Shown: one piece after another, positions 55,032 to 64,000 of the stretch
Position numbering within the stretch: position 1 is the stretch's first letter
Layout: each line of letters opens with the position of its first letter
Assembly (NCBI RefSeq): GCF_007830495.1
Contig: NZ_VLKW01000002.1
Location: 62,001 to 126,000, forward strand
DNA: 64,000 nucleotides
Direction of reading: 5' to 3'
Source: Pseudoduganella flava
GTDB lineage: Bacteria; Pseudomonadota; Gammaproteobacteria; Burkholderiales; Burkholderiaceae_D
Program-made: the position numbers and the translations under genes
Notes under the pieces: model-generated
The model's database searches: none
What the model was told of the DNA's origin: nothing
Seen by the model: only the letters and a program-made list of their open reading frames with translations

Positions 55032-55550
55032 ATGAGCCTGGCCACGCCTTTCGCCACCGATTTCGCCACCACCGACCTGTGCGACGATAACGCCGTGCTG
55101 CTCGAGGACGGCCGCCTGACCGTGCTGCCGCCCGTGTTCCGCCACTACGGCAAGCGCGCGCGCTTCGGCGGCCGCGTCGTCACGGTCAAGGTCTTCGAGG
55201 ACAATGCGCTGGTGCGCACCGCGCTGGAGACGCCGGGCGACGGCCAGGTGCTCGTCGTCGACGGTGGCGGCAGCCTGCGCCGCGCGCTGTTCGGCGGCCA
55301 GCTGGCGCTGCTGGCGCAGGACAATGGCTGGGCCGGCGTCGTCATCGACGGCTGCGTGCGCGATACGGAGGAAATCGACAGCTGCGACATCGCCGTGCGT
55401 GCGCTGGCCGCGATCCCGCAGCGGGGCGCGAAGAAGGGCACGGGCGAGCGCAATGTGCGCGTGCAGATCGCCGGCGTGCCCGTCAATCCGGGCGACTGGG
55501 TGTACGCCGATGCGGACGGGATTCTTATCGCCCAGCAGCGGCTGGCCTGA
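55032..55550 (+). CDS. RraA-like / HMG-CHA aldolase family protein
   Basis: This 172-residue protein is of the RraA/MenG family. It contains DLCDDNAVL at the N-terminus, the [13 protein letters not shown] phosphate-site loop, [20 protein letters not shown] with the conserved Arg-Asp metal-binding pair, and [17 protein letters not shown] at the end. Members either inhibit RNase E (RraA) or cleave 4-hydroxy-4-methyl-2-oxoglutarate. The RD-x2-E/D motif favours aldolase competence. Which role applies cannot be decided here. It starts 32 bases after the MFS gene, likely in the same operon, and overlaps the convergent hydrolase gene by 26 bases. Confidence 0.9.
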   Translation: MSLATPFATDFATTDLCDDNAVLLEDGRLTVLPPVFRHYGKRARFGGRVVTVKVFEDNALVRTALETPGDGQVLVVDGGGSLRRALFGGQLALLAQDNGWAGVVIDGCVRDTEEIDSCDIAVRALAAIPQRGAKKGTGERNVRVQIAGVPVNPGDWVYADADGILIAQQRLA

Positions 55551-56451
55551 CGCCCGCGCCGGCGGCGCGGTCGACGAAGGAGGCGAGGTCGCGTTCGAAG
55601 CGCTCTGGTGCCTCGATGAAAGGTGCGTGGCCTGCACCGGGGTACAGCGCGGTGACGGCACGTGGCTGCAGCGCGCGTGCCCGTGCGATCGACGGCTGCG
55701 GTTGCACCAGCGCGTCGCGCTCGCCGTAGACGAGCAGCAGCGGCTTGCCCAGCCGGCCGAGGCCGGCCGCCGCATCGATCGTCATCGACGGCACCGCGGC
55801 CGTCATCTCCCATGACGCCATCGCCGCGTTTGCCAGCAGCCGTTGCAGCACGTCCGGTTGCGGCGGCGTGGCGAAGCACAGGCCGAGGAAGGCGCGCTCG
55901 GCGTCCAGATGGGTTTTCAGGTCCGCCGACGCCAGGTCGCGGTACAGCGCAGGGTGCGCCGTGATCTGTTCCGGCTTCAGCTCGATCACGCCGCCGACGT
56001 ACACGGCGCCGCCGATGCCGGCGTCACCGTACGCGGCCAGGTAATTGGTGATCACGGCCGCGCCCAGCGACCAACCGACCAGAACGGGTTTGGTGGCCTT
56101 GGCAGTTGCCAGCACGGCCGCCAGGTCGTCGGCCCAGCGGCGCCCGTCCGCATACGCCGCGGCGCCGGCCGGCTTGCCGGACAGGCCATGGCCGCGCAGG
56201 TCGAACGCGATCAGCCGGTAGCGCGCCAGGACCGGGCTGGCGAACTGGCGTTCCCAGTTCAGCCGGCTGCCCAGCAGGCCATGCACGAACACGATGGCCG
56301 GCCCATCGGGGTTGCCGGCCTCGTCGACGGCGAGCGGCACGCCGTCCGGGGCGGTGACGGTATAGCTACGGGTGGTTGCACCCGCGGCGGTGGCGGCCAG
56401 CGCCGCCGCCAGCAGCAGCGTGCCCAGCACGCGGTGGAAGAATCGGTACAT
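55525..56451 (-). CDS. Secreted alpha/beta hydrolase
   Basis: This 308-residue alpha/beta hydrolase has a signal-like N-terminus ([24 protein letters not shown]). The oxyanion motif [10 protein letters not shown], nucleophile elbow GWSLG (Ser), acid Asp in YGERDALV and catalytic His in GAGHAPF form a complete triad. It is an esterase, lactonase or peroxidase-like enzyme; the substrate is unknown. ATG 56451 follows AAGGAG by seven bases. The divergent MerR gene and a MerR-type operator indicate regulation by that protein. Confidence 0.9.
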   Translation of the reverse strand: MYRFFHRVLGTLLLAAALAATAAGATTRSYTVTAPDGVPLAVDEAGNPDGPAIVFVHGLLGSRLNWERQFASPVLARYRLIAFDLRGHGLSGKPAGAAAYADGRRWADDLAAVLATAKATKPVLVGWSLGAAVITNYLAAYGDAGIGGAVYVGGVIELKPEQITAHPALYRDLASADLKTHLDAERAFLGLCFATPPQPDVLQRLLANAAMASWEMTAAVPSMTIDAAAGLGRLGKPLLLVYGERDALVQPQPSIARARALQPRAVTALYPGAGHAPFIEAPERFERDLASFVDRAAGAGVRPAAAGR

Positions 56452-56482
56452 CGTCAAGCTCCTTGAAACGTTGGGAGCGCCA

Positions 56483-56513
56483 GTCTGAACCCTGACACTG
56501 GTGTCAGAGTCAA
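56483..56513 (-). promoter_or_regulatory. MerR-type promoter with dyad operator
   Basis: On the minus strand, -35 TTGACT (56508-56513) and a -10-like TCAGAC/CAGACT (56482-56488) are separated by a long spacer of 19-20 bases. The spacer holds the dyad CTGACAC-N2-GTGTCAG (56492-56507). A long spacer with an internal dyad is the hallmark of MerR-activated promoters. Confidence 0.7.
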
Positions 56514-56539
56514 GCGTTGTGTTGTGGTACGCTGCGGCG

Positions 56540-56920
56540 ATGCCTTCACCCGCCCCACTGATGTCGATCGGCGCGCTCGCGCAAGCATCCGGCGCCAGCG
56601 TCCGGTCGATCCGCCATTACGAGCAGCACGGCCTGCTGGCGTCGATCCGCGCCGACAACGGCTACCGGATGTTCCCCGCCGCCGCGGTCGCGCAGGTGCG
56701 CCAGATCCAGCGGCTGATCGCCACCGGTTTCACCGTCGCCGAAATCCTGTCCTTCCCCGACTGCATGCGCATGATCGAGGGCGCCCCCGCCTGCAGCGAG
56801 ACGAGCGACGTGCAACGCCGGCGCCTCGCCGCCATCGAGCGCCAGATCGCCGACCTGGAACGGCGCCGCACGCGCCTGCTGGCAATGTTGCGCGAGGGCG
56901 CCGCCGCGCCACCTGACTGA
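56540..56920 (+). CDS. MerR-family transcriptional regulator
   Basis: This 126-residue MerR protein has a winged HTH (MSIGALAQASGASVRSIRHYEQHGLL), the recognition loop DNGYRMF, and a dimerisation coiled coil (RRRLAAIERQIADLERRR). Cys residues occur in FPDCMRM and APACSE, spaced like an effector site. It probably senses a stress or drug and activates the divergent hydrolase through the dyad at 56492-56507. The ATG at 56540 precedes a short PSPAPL leader. An internal ATG at 56561 is also possible. Confidence 0.88.
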   Translation: MPSPAPLMSIGALAQASGASVRSIRHYEQHGLLASIRADNGYRMFPAAAVAQVRQIQRLIATGFTVAEILSFPDCMRMIEGAPACSETSDVQRRRLAAIERQIADLERRRTRLLAMLREGAAAPPD

Positions 56921-56955
56921 TCCATTACAACGAGCAACAAATGCGCTAGCGCAAC

Positions 56956-56987
56956 ACGATGCCCCGCCTGCCGGGGCATCGTTGTTT
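56956..56987 (+). terminator. Terminator of merR-like gene
   Basis: An 11-bp stem, ACGATGCCCCG with CGGGGCATCGT, is followed by TGTTTGT. The rest of the 340-bp gap to aceA holds only the inverted repeat below. Confidence 0.7.
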
Positions 56988-57153
56988 GTGGCCGCAGCAG
57001 CGCCGAAACCAAGGCATTTTTCACGTTGCGAGATGGCCGTTTCACCATTTGAAAAGCGCACAAATAACTGCCGGGCTCGCGCTTCCATGGGAAGAAATGA
57101 CGTTGCGTATCATGAAAAATGCGCCGTAAGCCGTTGAAAGATAAGCGTAAAAA

Positions 57154-57182
57154 AATACTCCTATGTCTTATATAAGAGTATT
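57154..57182. promoter_or_regulatory. Inverted repeat upstream of aceA
   Basis: AATACTC-N15-GAGTATT contains the internal palindrome CTTATATAAG (57167-57176). It lies about 80 bases upstream of the aceA start, in an A/T-rich stretch with TATAAG. It may be the aceA promoter/operator. Confidence 0.5.
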
Positions 57183-57261
57183 GGTGCGCTGAACAAAAAG
57201 CCCTATGATGTTCCTAACGGTTTCGCATTCACTTCAATTCGTTTCAAGACAGGAGAGCATC

Positions 57262-58557
<1,296 letters not shown>

Positions 58558-58581
58558 CCGGCTGCCACAGGGGAGTGAACG

Positions 58582-58612
58582 AAAAACCGCGGCCACAAGC
58601 CGCGGTTTTTTT
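58582..58612 (+). terminator. Terminator of aceA
   Basis: Stem ACCGCGGC/GCCGCGGT with loop CACAA is followed by seven T residues and preceded by A residues. Confidence 0.88.
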
Positions 58613-58629
58613 ATGCCACGCCTTTCACG

Positions 58630-58845
58630 TCACGGCTGCGGAGCGATGGCGGCCTTCAGCTGCCGGACATACTCGCCGACATCCGAGATGACCGCCATAT
58701 TGTCGTCCACCTCGACGCGGTGCAGCTGGTGCCCCGGCCCGAACGACACGCCGGCCTTGAGGCCGTCCCTTTCCTCCGTCAGGTCATGCCCTTGCACCGC
58801 GGCGATCACGTCGCCGGCGCCATCCGTCACGATCGTCATTTTCAT
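58630..58845 (-). CDS. Small hypothetical protein, 71 aa
   Basis: This acidic soluble protein, MKMTIVTDGAGDVIAAVQGHDL through AVISDVGEYVRQLKAAIAPQP, has no recognised family. It overlaps the upstream gene as ATGA (58842-58845) and has a G-rich Shine-Dalgarno sequence four bases upstream. It is probably expressed with that gene. Confidence 0.6.
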   Translation of the reverse strand: MKMTIVTDGAGDVIAAVQGHDLTEERDGLKAGVSFGPGHQLHRVEVDDNMAVISDVGEYVRQLKAAIAPQP

Positions 58846-59099
58846 GACATCCCCCCGCCTTGCAGATTGTGGAAGCAGCCGCCGACACCCTGGTTATGGA
58901 TGGCGACGAAGTAGGTCGCGTTGCCGTTGTTGTCCTTGCGCTTGCGCTGGTCGTCGGCCAGGTGGACGGCGCCGAGATTCGGCGTCTTGATGTCCGCGGA
59001 CGCGAACTGCGTGCCGTGGTCTTCCCCGTATGTGTAGAACCAGAACGCGGTCTGTCCCGGCGCGAGGAAGGTGAGGGGTCCTACGTTGTTGAATGCCAT
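58842..59099 (-). CDS. Small hypothetical protein, 85 aa
   Basis: This small beta-rich protein reads MAFNNVGPLTFLAPGQTAFWFYTYGEDHGTQFASADIK, with NNGNATYFVAIHNQG near the end. The family is unknown. There is no signal peptide. GGAGGAG lies three bases before the ATG at 59099. It is translationally coupled to the 71-residue gene and is convergent with aceA via that gene. Confidence 0.65.
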   Translation of the reverse strand: MAFNNVGPLTFLAPGQTAFWFYTYGEDHGTQFASADIKTPNLGAVHLADDQRKRKDNNGNATYFVAIHNQGVGGCFHNLQGGGMS

Positions 59100-59253
59100 G
59101 TTCTCCTCCATCGGAAGTGGACGCGGATTGCGCCCTGTTGTCAGCGTAGGCCGCGAGCGCGGCAGTCGTTTGACGGGATCGATATGCGGGGCCATTTTGG
59201 CGGCGTCCCCGTTCTCTGGGATAATGATGGCTCGAATCATCCCGAAGAAGACC

Positions 59254-60186
59254 ATGTTCAGTTACCGCCACGCCTTCCATGCCGGCAATCACGCCGACGT
59301 CCTGAAGCATTTCATCCAGATCCAGCTGCTCAACTACCTGAATCAGAAGGACGTGGCGTACAGCTACATCGACACGCATGCCGGGGCTGGCGTGTACGCG
59401 CTCGACAGCGTGCAAGCCACGAAGACCGCGGAATTCGAAACGGGCATCGCGCCGCTGTGGGACCGCACCGACCTGCCGGCCCCGCTGGCCGAGTACGTGA
59501 ACCTCGTGAAAGGCATGAACCCGAGCGGCAAGATGCGCTATTACCCCGGTTCGCCGTACGTCGCCGAACAGGTGGCGCGCGAGATGGACCGCATCCGCCT
59601 GTTCGAGCTGCACCCTGCCGACAGCAGGCTGCTGGCCGAAAACTTCGCGAAGCTGGAAGCGCACCAGGCCGCGCAGGGCAAGCGCAGCACCGTGCGCGGC
59701 AAGCGCATCATCGTCAACAAGGCCGACGGCTTCCTCGGCGTGAAGGCGCTGCTGCCGCCGCCGTCGCGCCGCGCGCTGGTGCTGTGCGACCCGCCATACG
59801 AGGACAAGCAGGACTACCGCAAGGTCATCGACATGCTGGGCGACGCCTTGAGGCGCTTCCCGACGGGCATGTACGCGATCTGGTATCCCGTGCTGCAACG
59901 GATCGAGGCCCGCAACTTCGCCGAAAAGATGAAGCACCTGCCGGCGCAGAGCTGGCTGAACGTGACGCTGACGATCTCGTCGCCGACGCCGGACGGCATC
60001 GCCCTGCACACGAGCGGCATGTTCATCCTGAACCCGCCGTACACGCTGGCACCGACGCTGAAGACGGTGATGCCGTACCTGGTGCAGGTGCTGGGCCGCG
60101 ACAAAGGCGCGACCTTTACCCTTGATAGTGGCGAAATGACAACTGCCCAGCCGCGAAAGACCCGGCAGGATGCGCGCAACACATGA
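59254..60186 (+). CDS. rlmJ: 23S rRNA A2030 N6-methyltransferase RlmJ
   Basis: This 310-residue RlmJ methylates N6 of A2030 in 23S rRNA. The start FSYRHAFHAGNHADVLKH is diagnostic. YIDTHAGAGVYAL is the SAM motif and CDPPYEDKQ is the DPPY motif of N6-adenine methyltransferases. ATG 59254 aligns with the family N-terminus. ATG 59227 would add nine residues (ARIIPKKT). It is probably monocistronic and runs toward the EAL/HDOD gene 65 bases later. Confidence 0.95.
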   Translation: MFSYRHAFHAGNHADVLKHFIQIQLLNYLNQKDVAYSYIDTHAGAGVYALDSVQATKTAEFETGIAPLWDRTDLPAPLAEYVNLVKGMNPSGKMRYYPGSPYVAEQVAREMDRIRLFELHPADSRLLAENFAKLEAHQAAQGKRSTVRGKRIIVNKADGFLGVKALLPPPSRRALVLCDPPYEDKQDYRKVIDMLGDALRRFPTGMYAIWYPVLQRIEARNFAEKMKHLPAQSWLNVTLTISSPTPDGIALHTSGMFILNPPYTLAPTLKTVMPYLVQVLGRDKGATFTLDSGEMTTAQPRKTRQDARNT

Positions 60187-60251
60187 AAGGTATTGCCGTT
60201 TGAGCAAGCTCAGGTTATCGTAGCGGGATTGTTTCTTCAGCAGGCCCTTCG

Positions 60252-61517
60252 ATGACGCTGGCACCCAGCCCGGACATCCCACTACCGTACGCCAACCACT
60301 TCTTCCTGGCGCGGCAACCCATCCTCAACCGATCCCAGCGGCTCGTCGCCTACGAGCTGTTGTACCGCAATGCCGACAGCGGCGTCGCGGACTTCACGAA
60401 CGGCACCGCCGCCACCGCTTCCGTCATCGCCCACGCTTCCGAGCTGGGCATGGAGCAGGTGGTCGGCGAACAGCTGGCGTATGTCAACGTCGACACGGAA
60501 GGGCTGATGAGCGACTTCATCCGCTTCCTGCCGAATGACAAGGTGATCCTCGAGGTGCTGGAAACGGTCGACGCGACGCCGGCCGTGCTGGCCCGCGTCG
60601 CCGAGCTGAAGCAAGCGGGCTTCAAGTTCGCGCTGGACGACGTCGTCGGCACGTCCGACAGTCTGGCCAAACTGCAGCCGCTGATGGACGTGATCAAGAT
60701 CGACATCAAGCAGATGGCGCCGGACACGCTGGCCGAACTGACCCGCACGCTGAAGAATCCCCGCCAGAAGCTGCTGGCGGAGAAGGTCGAGACGCAGGAA
60801 GAGTTCCGCCACTGCCTCGACCTGGGCTTCGAATATTTCCAGGGCTATTACTTCGCCCGCCCGGTCATCCTGTCGGGCAAGAAGATCGCGCCGTCGCAGA
60901 TGGCGATCATGCACCTGCTGGACCTGCTGGCGTCGGATGCGGACCAGCGCGACATCGAGCGCGGCATCAAGCTGGACCCGCTGATCACGCTGAACCTGCT
61001 GCGCCTCGTGAACACGCCGGCCGTCGGCGCGCGCTTCAAGATCAATTCCGTCGGCCACGCGCTGATCGTGCTGGGGCGCCGGCAGTTGCAGCGCTGGCTG
61101 CAGATCCTGTTGTACGTGAAAGGGCAGCAGTACGATTCGCCGCTGCTGCAACTGGCGACGACGCGCGGCAAGACGATGGAAAACCTGCTCGAGCACGTAC
61201 GCCCGGGCCGCGCCGACATCGGCTTCACCGTCGGCATCATGTCGCTGATGGATACGCTGTTCTCGGTGCCGATGGGAGAAATCCTCGACAGCGTCAACGT
61301 GCTGGACGACGTGCGCGCGGCGCTGCTGCACCGCGAAGGCGACTACGGCAACGTGCTGCGCCTGATCGAGCTGATCGAGGTAGCCCGCGAAGGCCCCGAA
61401 CTGACGACCCTGCTGCACGAACTGAACATCGCACCATCGACGCTGTACGCCAGCCAGCTGGCCGCGTACGAGTGGGTCAACGAATACACCCACGGCGTCA
61501 CCGCACCGCAGCGCTGA
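60252..61517 (+). CDS. EAL-HDOD signalling protein (degenerate EAL)
   Basis: This 421-residue protein has an EAL-like phosphodiesterase fold (about 15-210) followed by an HDOD domain (about 210-400, with LNLLRLVNTPAVG). The signature EAL-L-R is replaced by YELLYRN. The DD pair (FALDDVVG) remains but several catalytic metal ligands are absent, so c-di-GMP hydrolysis is doubtful. HDOD proteins of this type (CdgJ/YuxH-like) act as non-enzymatic signalling modules. A cluster of REP-like repeats follows its stop. Confidence 0.9.
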   Translation: MTLAPSPDIPLPYANHFFLARQPILNRSQRLVAYELLYRNADSGVADFTNGTAATASVIAHASELGMEQVVGEQLAYVNVDTEGLMSDFIRFLPNDKVILEVLETVDATPAVLARVAELKQAGFKFALDDVVGTSDSLAKLQPLMDVIKIDIKQMAPDTLAELTRTLKNPRQKLLAEKVETQEEFRHCLDLGFEYFQGYYFARPVILSGKKIAPSQMAIMHLLDLLASDADQRDIERGIKLDPLITLNLLRLVNTPAVGARFKINSVGHALIVLGRRQLQRWLQILLYVKGQQYDSPLLQLATTRGKTMENLLEHVRPGRADIGFTVGIMSLMDTLFSVPMGEILDSVNVLDDVRAALLHREGDYGNVLRLIELIEVAREGPELTTLLHELNIAPSTLYASQLAAYEWVNEYTHGVTAPQR

Positions 61518-61551
61518 GCGCTGCAAACCCCAATCGCTAACGGCTCAGCCC

Positions 61552-61697
61552 GTGTCCCCTGGTGCCAGGCACGAAGGGACACAAACTCAGCCGCAATGTC
61601 CCCTGGTGCCTGGCACCAAGGGACACGGCCTCAGCCGTTGTGCCGTCGGTGGCATTGCGCTTGAGTCCGTGTCAACGGTGCCTGGCACCAGTGACAC
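61552..61697. repeat. Three REP-like palindromic repeats
   Basis: Copies at 61552-61582, 61596-61626 and 61669-61697 share TGTCCCxTGGTGCC...GGCACC and the inverted GGGACAC or GTGACAC. They are short intergenic repeats between convergent genes, spaced by about 44 and 73 bases. Confidence 0.85.
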
Positions 61698-61716
61698 AGA
61701 CTGATCCGTAAGGGCC

Positions 61717-62454
61717 TTATGCTGCCAGCAGCAGAAACACTGTCGGCTTCTTGTGGAAATCGGGACCGTGGCCGCCGGCCAGCGCGCTTTTCCACTGTGC
61801 AGCCGTCTGGGTGCGGATGGTTTCCGTCGGCAGGCTGATGTCGGTAGCCACGCATACCAGCGTATTGCTGTTGCACGCCGTTACCAGGGCCTCGAGCAGC
61901 GCGGCGTTGCGGTACGGGGTTTCGATGAAGAGCTGGGTCTGCTTCTCGGTGCGCGAGCGCTGTTCCAGTTCCTTCAGGCGCTTGGCGCGGGCCGCCGGGT
62001 CGGTGGGCAGGTAGCCGTTGAACGCGAAGCTCTGGCCGTTCAGGCCGCTCGCCATCACGGCCAGCAGCAGCGACGACGGCCCAACCAGCGGCCGCACTGG
62101 AATGCCTTCCTTGTGGGCGAGGCGCACGAGGTCGGCGCCCGGGTCCGCCACGGCCGGCACGCCCGCTTCGGACAGCAAACCTGTGTCGTGCCCTGCGCGC
62201 AGCGGGGCCAGCAGGTCGGCGAGGGCATCCGCCTTCGTGTTGACGTTCAGCTCGGCGATGGCGATCTCCTGCAGCGGCCGTGCCAGCGGGTGCACGGCGT
62301 GCACGAGTTTCAGGAAGGCGCGCGCCGTCTTGGCGTTTTCAGCGACGAAGTGCGCCAGCTGGCTGGTCAGCGCCTGGACGTGCTCGGGAATGACGTGATC
62401 CAGCGCCGTCGTCTCGCCCAGCGTGTTCGGAATCAGATACAAAGTGCCGGCCAT
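61717..62454 (-). CDS. SAM-dependent tetrapyrrole-methylase-fold protein (RsmI-like)
   Basis: This 245-residue protein has the corrin/porphyrin methyltransferase fold. LYLIPNTLGE is the N-terminal site, LLSEAGVPAVADPGADLVRLAHK is the conserved SAM/glycine-rich block, and PLVGPSSLLLAVMASGLNGQSFAFNGYLP follows. These match RsmI, which 2'-O-methylates C1402 of 16S rRNA. It is shorter than usual RsmI (about 280-300), lacks the C-terminal domain, and sits beside maf, so it is likely a RsmI paralogue of unknown target. AAGGAG lies five bases before ATG 62454. Confidence 0.88.
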   Translation of the reverse strand: MAGTLYLIPNTLGETTALDHVIPEHVQALTSQLAHFVAENAKTARAFLKLVHAVHPLARPLQEIAIAELNVNTKADALADLLAPLRAGHDTGLLSEAGVPAVADPGADLVRLAHKEGIPVRPLVGPSSLLLAVMASGLNGQSFAFNGYLPTDPAARAKRLKELEQRSRTEKQTQLFIETPYRNAALLEALVTACNSNTLVCVATDISLPTETIRTQTAAQWKSALAGGHGPDFHKKPTVFLLLAA

Positions 62455-62456
62455 GC

Positions 62457-63059
62457 TTACTCCTTGAAAAACGCCACGCCGGCGGCGCGCAGCATGCCGG
62501 TCAGCGCGATCAGCGGCAGGCCTGTCAGCGCTGTCGGGTCGGAAGATTCGATGCGTTCCAGGATCGCAATGCCGAGCCCTTCGTTCTTCGCGCTGCCGGC
62601 GCAATCGTACGGCTGCTCGATGCGCAGGTAGGCATCGAGCTCCGCATCGGGCAGGTCGCGGAACTTGACGGTGGTTTCGATGTCTTCCAGTTGGAAGGTG
62701 CCGTCGCGGCCGTCCCACAGGCACAGCGCCGTATGGAAGACCACGTCGCGGCCGCGCATCGTCCGCAGTTGCGCCAGCGCGGCGGGGTGGCTGCCGGGCT
62801 TGCCGATCTGCGCGCCGTCCAGCGTGGCAACCTGGTCGGAGCCGATGACGAGGGCGCCCGGCTGGCGCGCGGCAACGGCCTGCGCCTTCAGGCGCGCCAG
62901 CCGCAGCGCGGTGGCGGCCGGCGCCTCGCCGGGCAGCGGCGTTTCATCGACCGCGGGCACGTCGACGGTGAACGGCAAGCGCAGGCGGGACAGCAATTCG
63001 CGCCGGTAGGTGGAGCTGGAAGCAAGGATCAACCGAGGGGGAAGGGGAGTTTGGTTCAT
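62457..63059 (-). CDS. Maf-family nucleotide pyrophosphatase (YceF-like)
   Basis: This 200-residue house-cleaning enzyme hydrolyses modified nucleoside triphosphates. The LILASSSTYRRELLSRL loop is the Maf signature, with VIGSDQVATL and IESSDPTALTGLPLIAL in the right places. The YceF subtype acts on 7-methyl-GTP, inferred from the Y-R-R-E-L pattern. It is two bases upstream of the methylase gene, making a maf-rsmI-like operon. The maf-yceD-rpmF neighbourhood is conserved in gammaproteobacteria and betaproteobacteria. Confidence 0.93.
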   Translation of the reverse strand: MNQTPLPPRLILASSSTYRRELLSRLRLPFTVDVPAVDETPLPGEAPAATALRLARLKAQAVAARQPGALVIGSDQVATLDGAQIGKPGSHPAALAQLRTMRGRDVVFHTALCLWDGRDGTFQLEDIETTVKFRDLPDAELDAYLRIEQPYDCAGSAKNEGLGIAILERIESSDPTALTGLPLIALTGMLRAAGVAFFKE

Positions 63060-63221
63060 GGAAACATTTTATTGTGGCGGTGCGCCACGAATTGTTATAT
63101 GCTCTTGGCGCCGTTGGTTTGACGCACGCGCCCCACGAAATCTGCTGCGAGGCGCGCAAGTCTTTGACGCGGCGTGGAAAACCCTGCTATTATCGCAGGT
63201 TTTCGAGGGAAATTTTAGCCA

Positions 63222-63716
63222 ATGAATGCTCTTGTGATCGACGCCTTCGAGTTTTGTCGGACCAACAGCACCCGTGAAGGCGTAACGCCTGTGGCTGAAA
63301 TGGAGCGCCTGGCGCGCGATTGCGCCGATCCGTCCGGGTCGATTACCTGGAAGGCGGAAGGCGGTACGAGCAAGCAGGGCTATCCACAGATGCGGCTGGC
63401 CGTTGCCGGTACCGTGCAGCTGAATTGCCAGCGTTGCCTGACTCCGTTTGCCTATGAGATCGATTCGTCGACCTTGCTGATGCTGGGTGCGGACGATGCG
63501 ACGGCCGACGAGATCGAAGAGGTCATCGACGACGAAACGGTGGACGTGATCGTCGGCACCCGGTCGATGAACCTGATGGACCTGATTGAAGACGAGGCCC
63601 TCTTGGCCTTGCCGCAAGCACCGAAGCACGACGTTTGCCCCGATACGGCATTGCTCGATTCGCTGCGCGGTGAAAAGAAATCGCCGTTCGACGCGCTGAA
63701 GGCGCTGAAAAAATAA
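63222..63716 (+). CDS. yceD: YceD/DUF177 family protein
   Basis: This 164-residue YceD-family protein is linked to 23S rRNA maturation in bacteria. The pair C-x2-C in LNCQRCLTPFAYEID lies near residue 67. Acidic DDATADEIEEVIDDE and a closing DALKALKK follow. It precedes rpmF, the classic pairing. A gap of 230 bases to rpmF contains an 8-bp hairpin (63784-63811) and an A/T-rich stretch before the rpmF ribosome-binding site. Confidence 0.93.
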   Translation: MNALVIDAFEFCRTNSTREGVTPVAEMERLARDCADPSGSITWKAEGGTSKQGYPQMRLAVAGTVQLNCQRCLTPFAYEIDSSTLLMLGADDATADEIEEVIDDETVDVIVGTRSMNLMDLIEDEALLALPQAPKHDVCPDTALLDSLRGEKKSPFDALKALKK

Positions 63717-63947
63717 AGATCGTTTAGATGTAGGAGGGTGTCGAGAAACCGCGCAACAGGTTGATCGACGTGCTCGAAGGAACATGCCAATCGGGCTGCG
63801 AGTATTGGCATTCTAGTGGTAACGCAGCAAGGCAGCGTAGCAAGCTCGTTTCGTGAATGCGTGCGGCGATGCCACCGGGATACTCGATTTGCATGATTGT
63901 GCGGTCGATTGTGTTAAAATTTTAGAACTTTAGTATTAGGAGTCATC

Positions 63948-64000
63948 ATGGCAGTTCAACAGAACAAGAAGTCCCCGTCGAAGCGCGGCATGCACCGTTC
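63948..64000 (+). CDS. rpmF: 50S ribosomal protein L32 (partial, 5' end)
   Basis: The first 17 codons read MAVQQNKKSPSKRGMHR, the L32 N-terminus. TAGGAG lies six bases upstream. The gene runs off the window edge. A TAAAAT hexamer at 63915-63920 may be its -10. Confidence 0.95.
   Translation, partial: MAVQQNKKSPSKRGMHR

Noticed and set aside
60252..61517. Active c-di-GMP phosphodiesterase
   Set aside because: The EAL signature is replaced by YELLYRN and catalytic ligands are incomplete. It is better read as a degenerate EAL-HDOD protein.

Overview
The window is high-GC, densely packed bacterial chromosome. The gene content points to a betaproteobacterium of the Oxalobacteraceae (Massilia/Duganella/Pseudoduganella type). 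Signs of this are EarP with an EF-P carrying Arg32, the yceD-rpmF pair preceded by maf, short palindromic intergenic repeats, and many tRNA-Glu(TTC) copies. The genus is inferred from gene style, not from a marker gene; no rRNA is present.

Layout. 1-3.6 kb: a partial secreted serine hydrolase, gltX, and a tandem triplication of tRNA-Ala(GGC)-tRNA-Glu(TTC). 3.6-9.4 kb: a six-gene caa3-type cytochrome oxidase operon with repeat expansions, including a collagen-like linker in subunit II. 9.4-12.8 kb: two solitary tRNA-Glu genes, a QorB-like reductase, and earP-efp (rhamnosylation of EF-P). 13-16.8 kb: a Tat-exported amidase, dbpA and intergenic repeats. 16.9-18.1 kb: a decayed type VI secretion island, with a gutted vgrG and a frameshifted putative effector. 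18.1-23.5 kb: a Tat-exported phosphoesterase, initiator tRNA-fMet, a DUF2239/GIY-YIG pair behind a striking two-operator promoter, a methyltransferase and hypothetical genes. 23.5-37.3 kb: the DNA-repair genes sbcCD and an AlkX/YcaQ-like glycosylase, DUF2804, a PatZ-like acetyltransferase with a damaged ATP-grasp domain, a DUF349 protein and moaE. 37.4-46.3 kb: clpB, two paralogous winged-helix/STAND regulators bracketing an aldehyde-dehydrogenase-like relic, and a chain of period-14 overlapping minicistrons. 46.3-56.9 kb: a beta-structured unknown protein, a GH43/GH39 glycosidase operon with a membrane-anchored AraC regulator, an AraC/MFS divergon, an RraA-like protein and an alpha/beta-hydrolase/MerR divergon. 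57-64 kb: aceA, small hypothetical genes, rlmJ, an EAL/HDOD protein, an RsmI-like methylase, maf, yceD and the start of rpmF.

Several blocks look functionally coupled by 4-bp ATGA/GTGA overlaps: sbcD-sbcC, DUF2239-GIY-YIG, DUF349-moaE, alkX-DUF2804, GH39-GH43, the two 58.8-kb small genes, the ALDH-like/hypothetical pair, and the vgrG relic with its effector. Four families of short palindromic or REP-like repeats occur (14.6-14.9, 37.27, 51.5 plus 12.8, and 61.6 kb). The features I consider most novel are the collagen-like CoxB linker, the minicistron cascade upstream of 45983, the palindromic double operator at 20.06-20.10 kb, and the T6SS relic.
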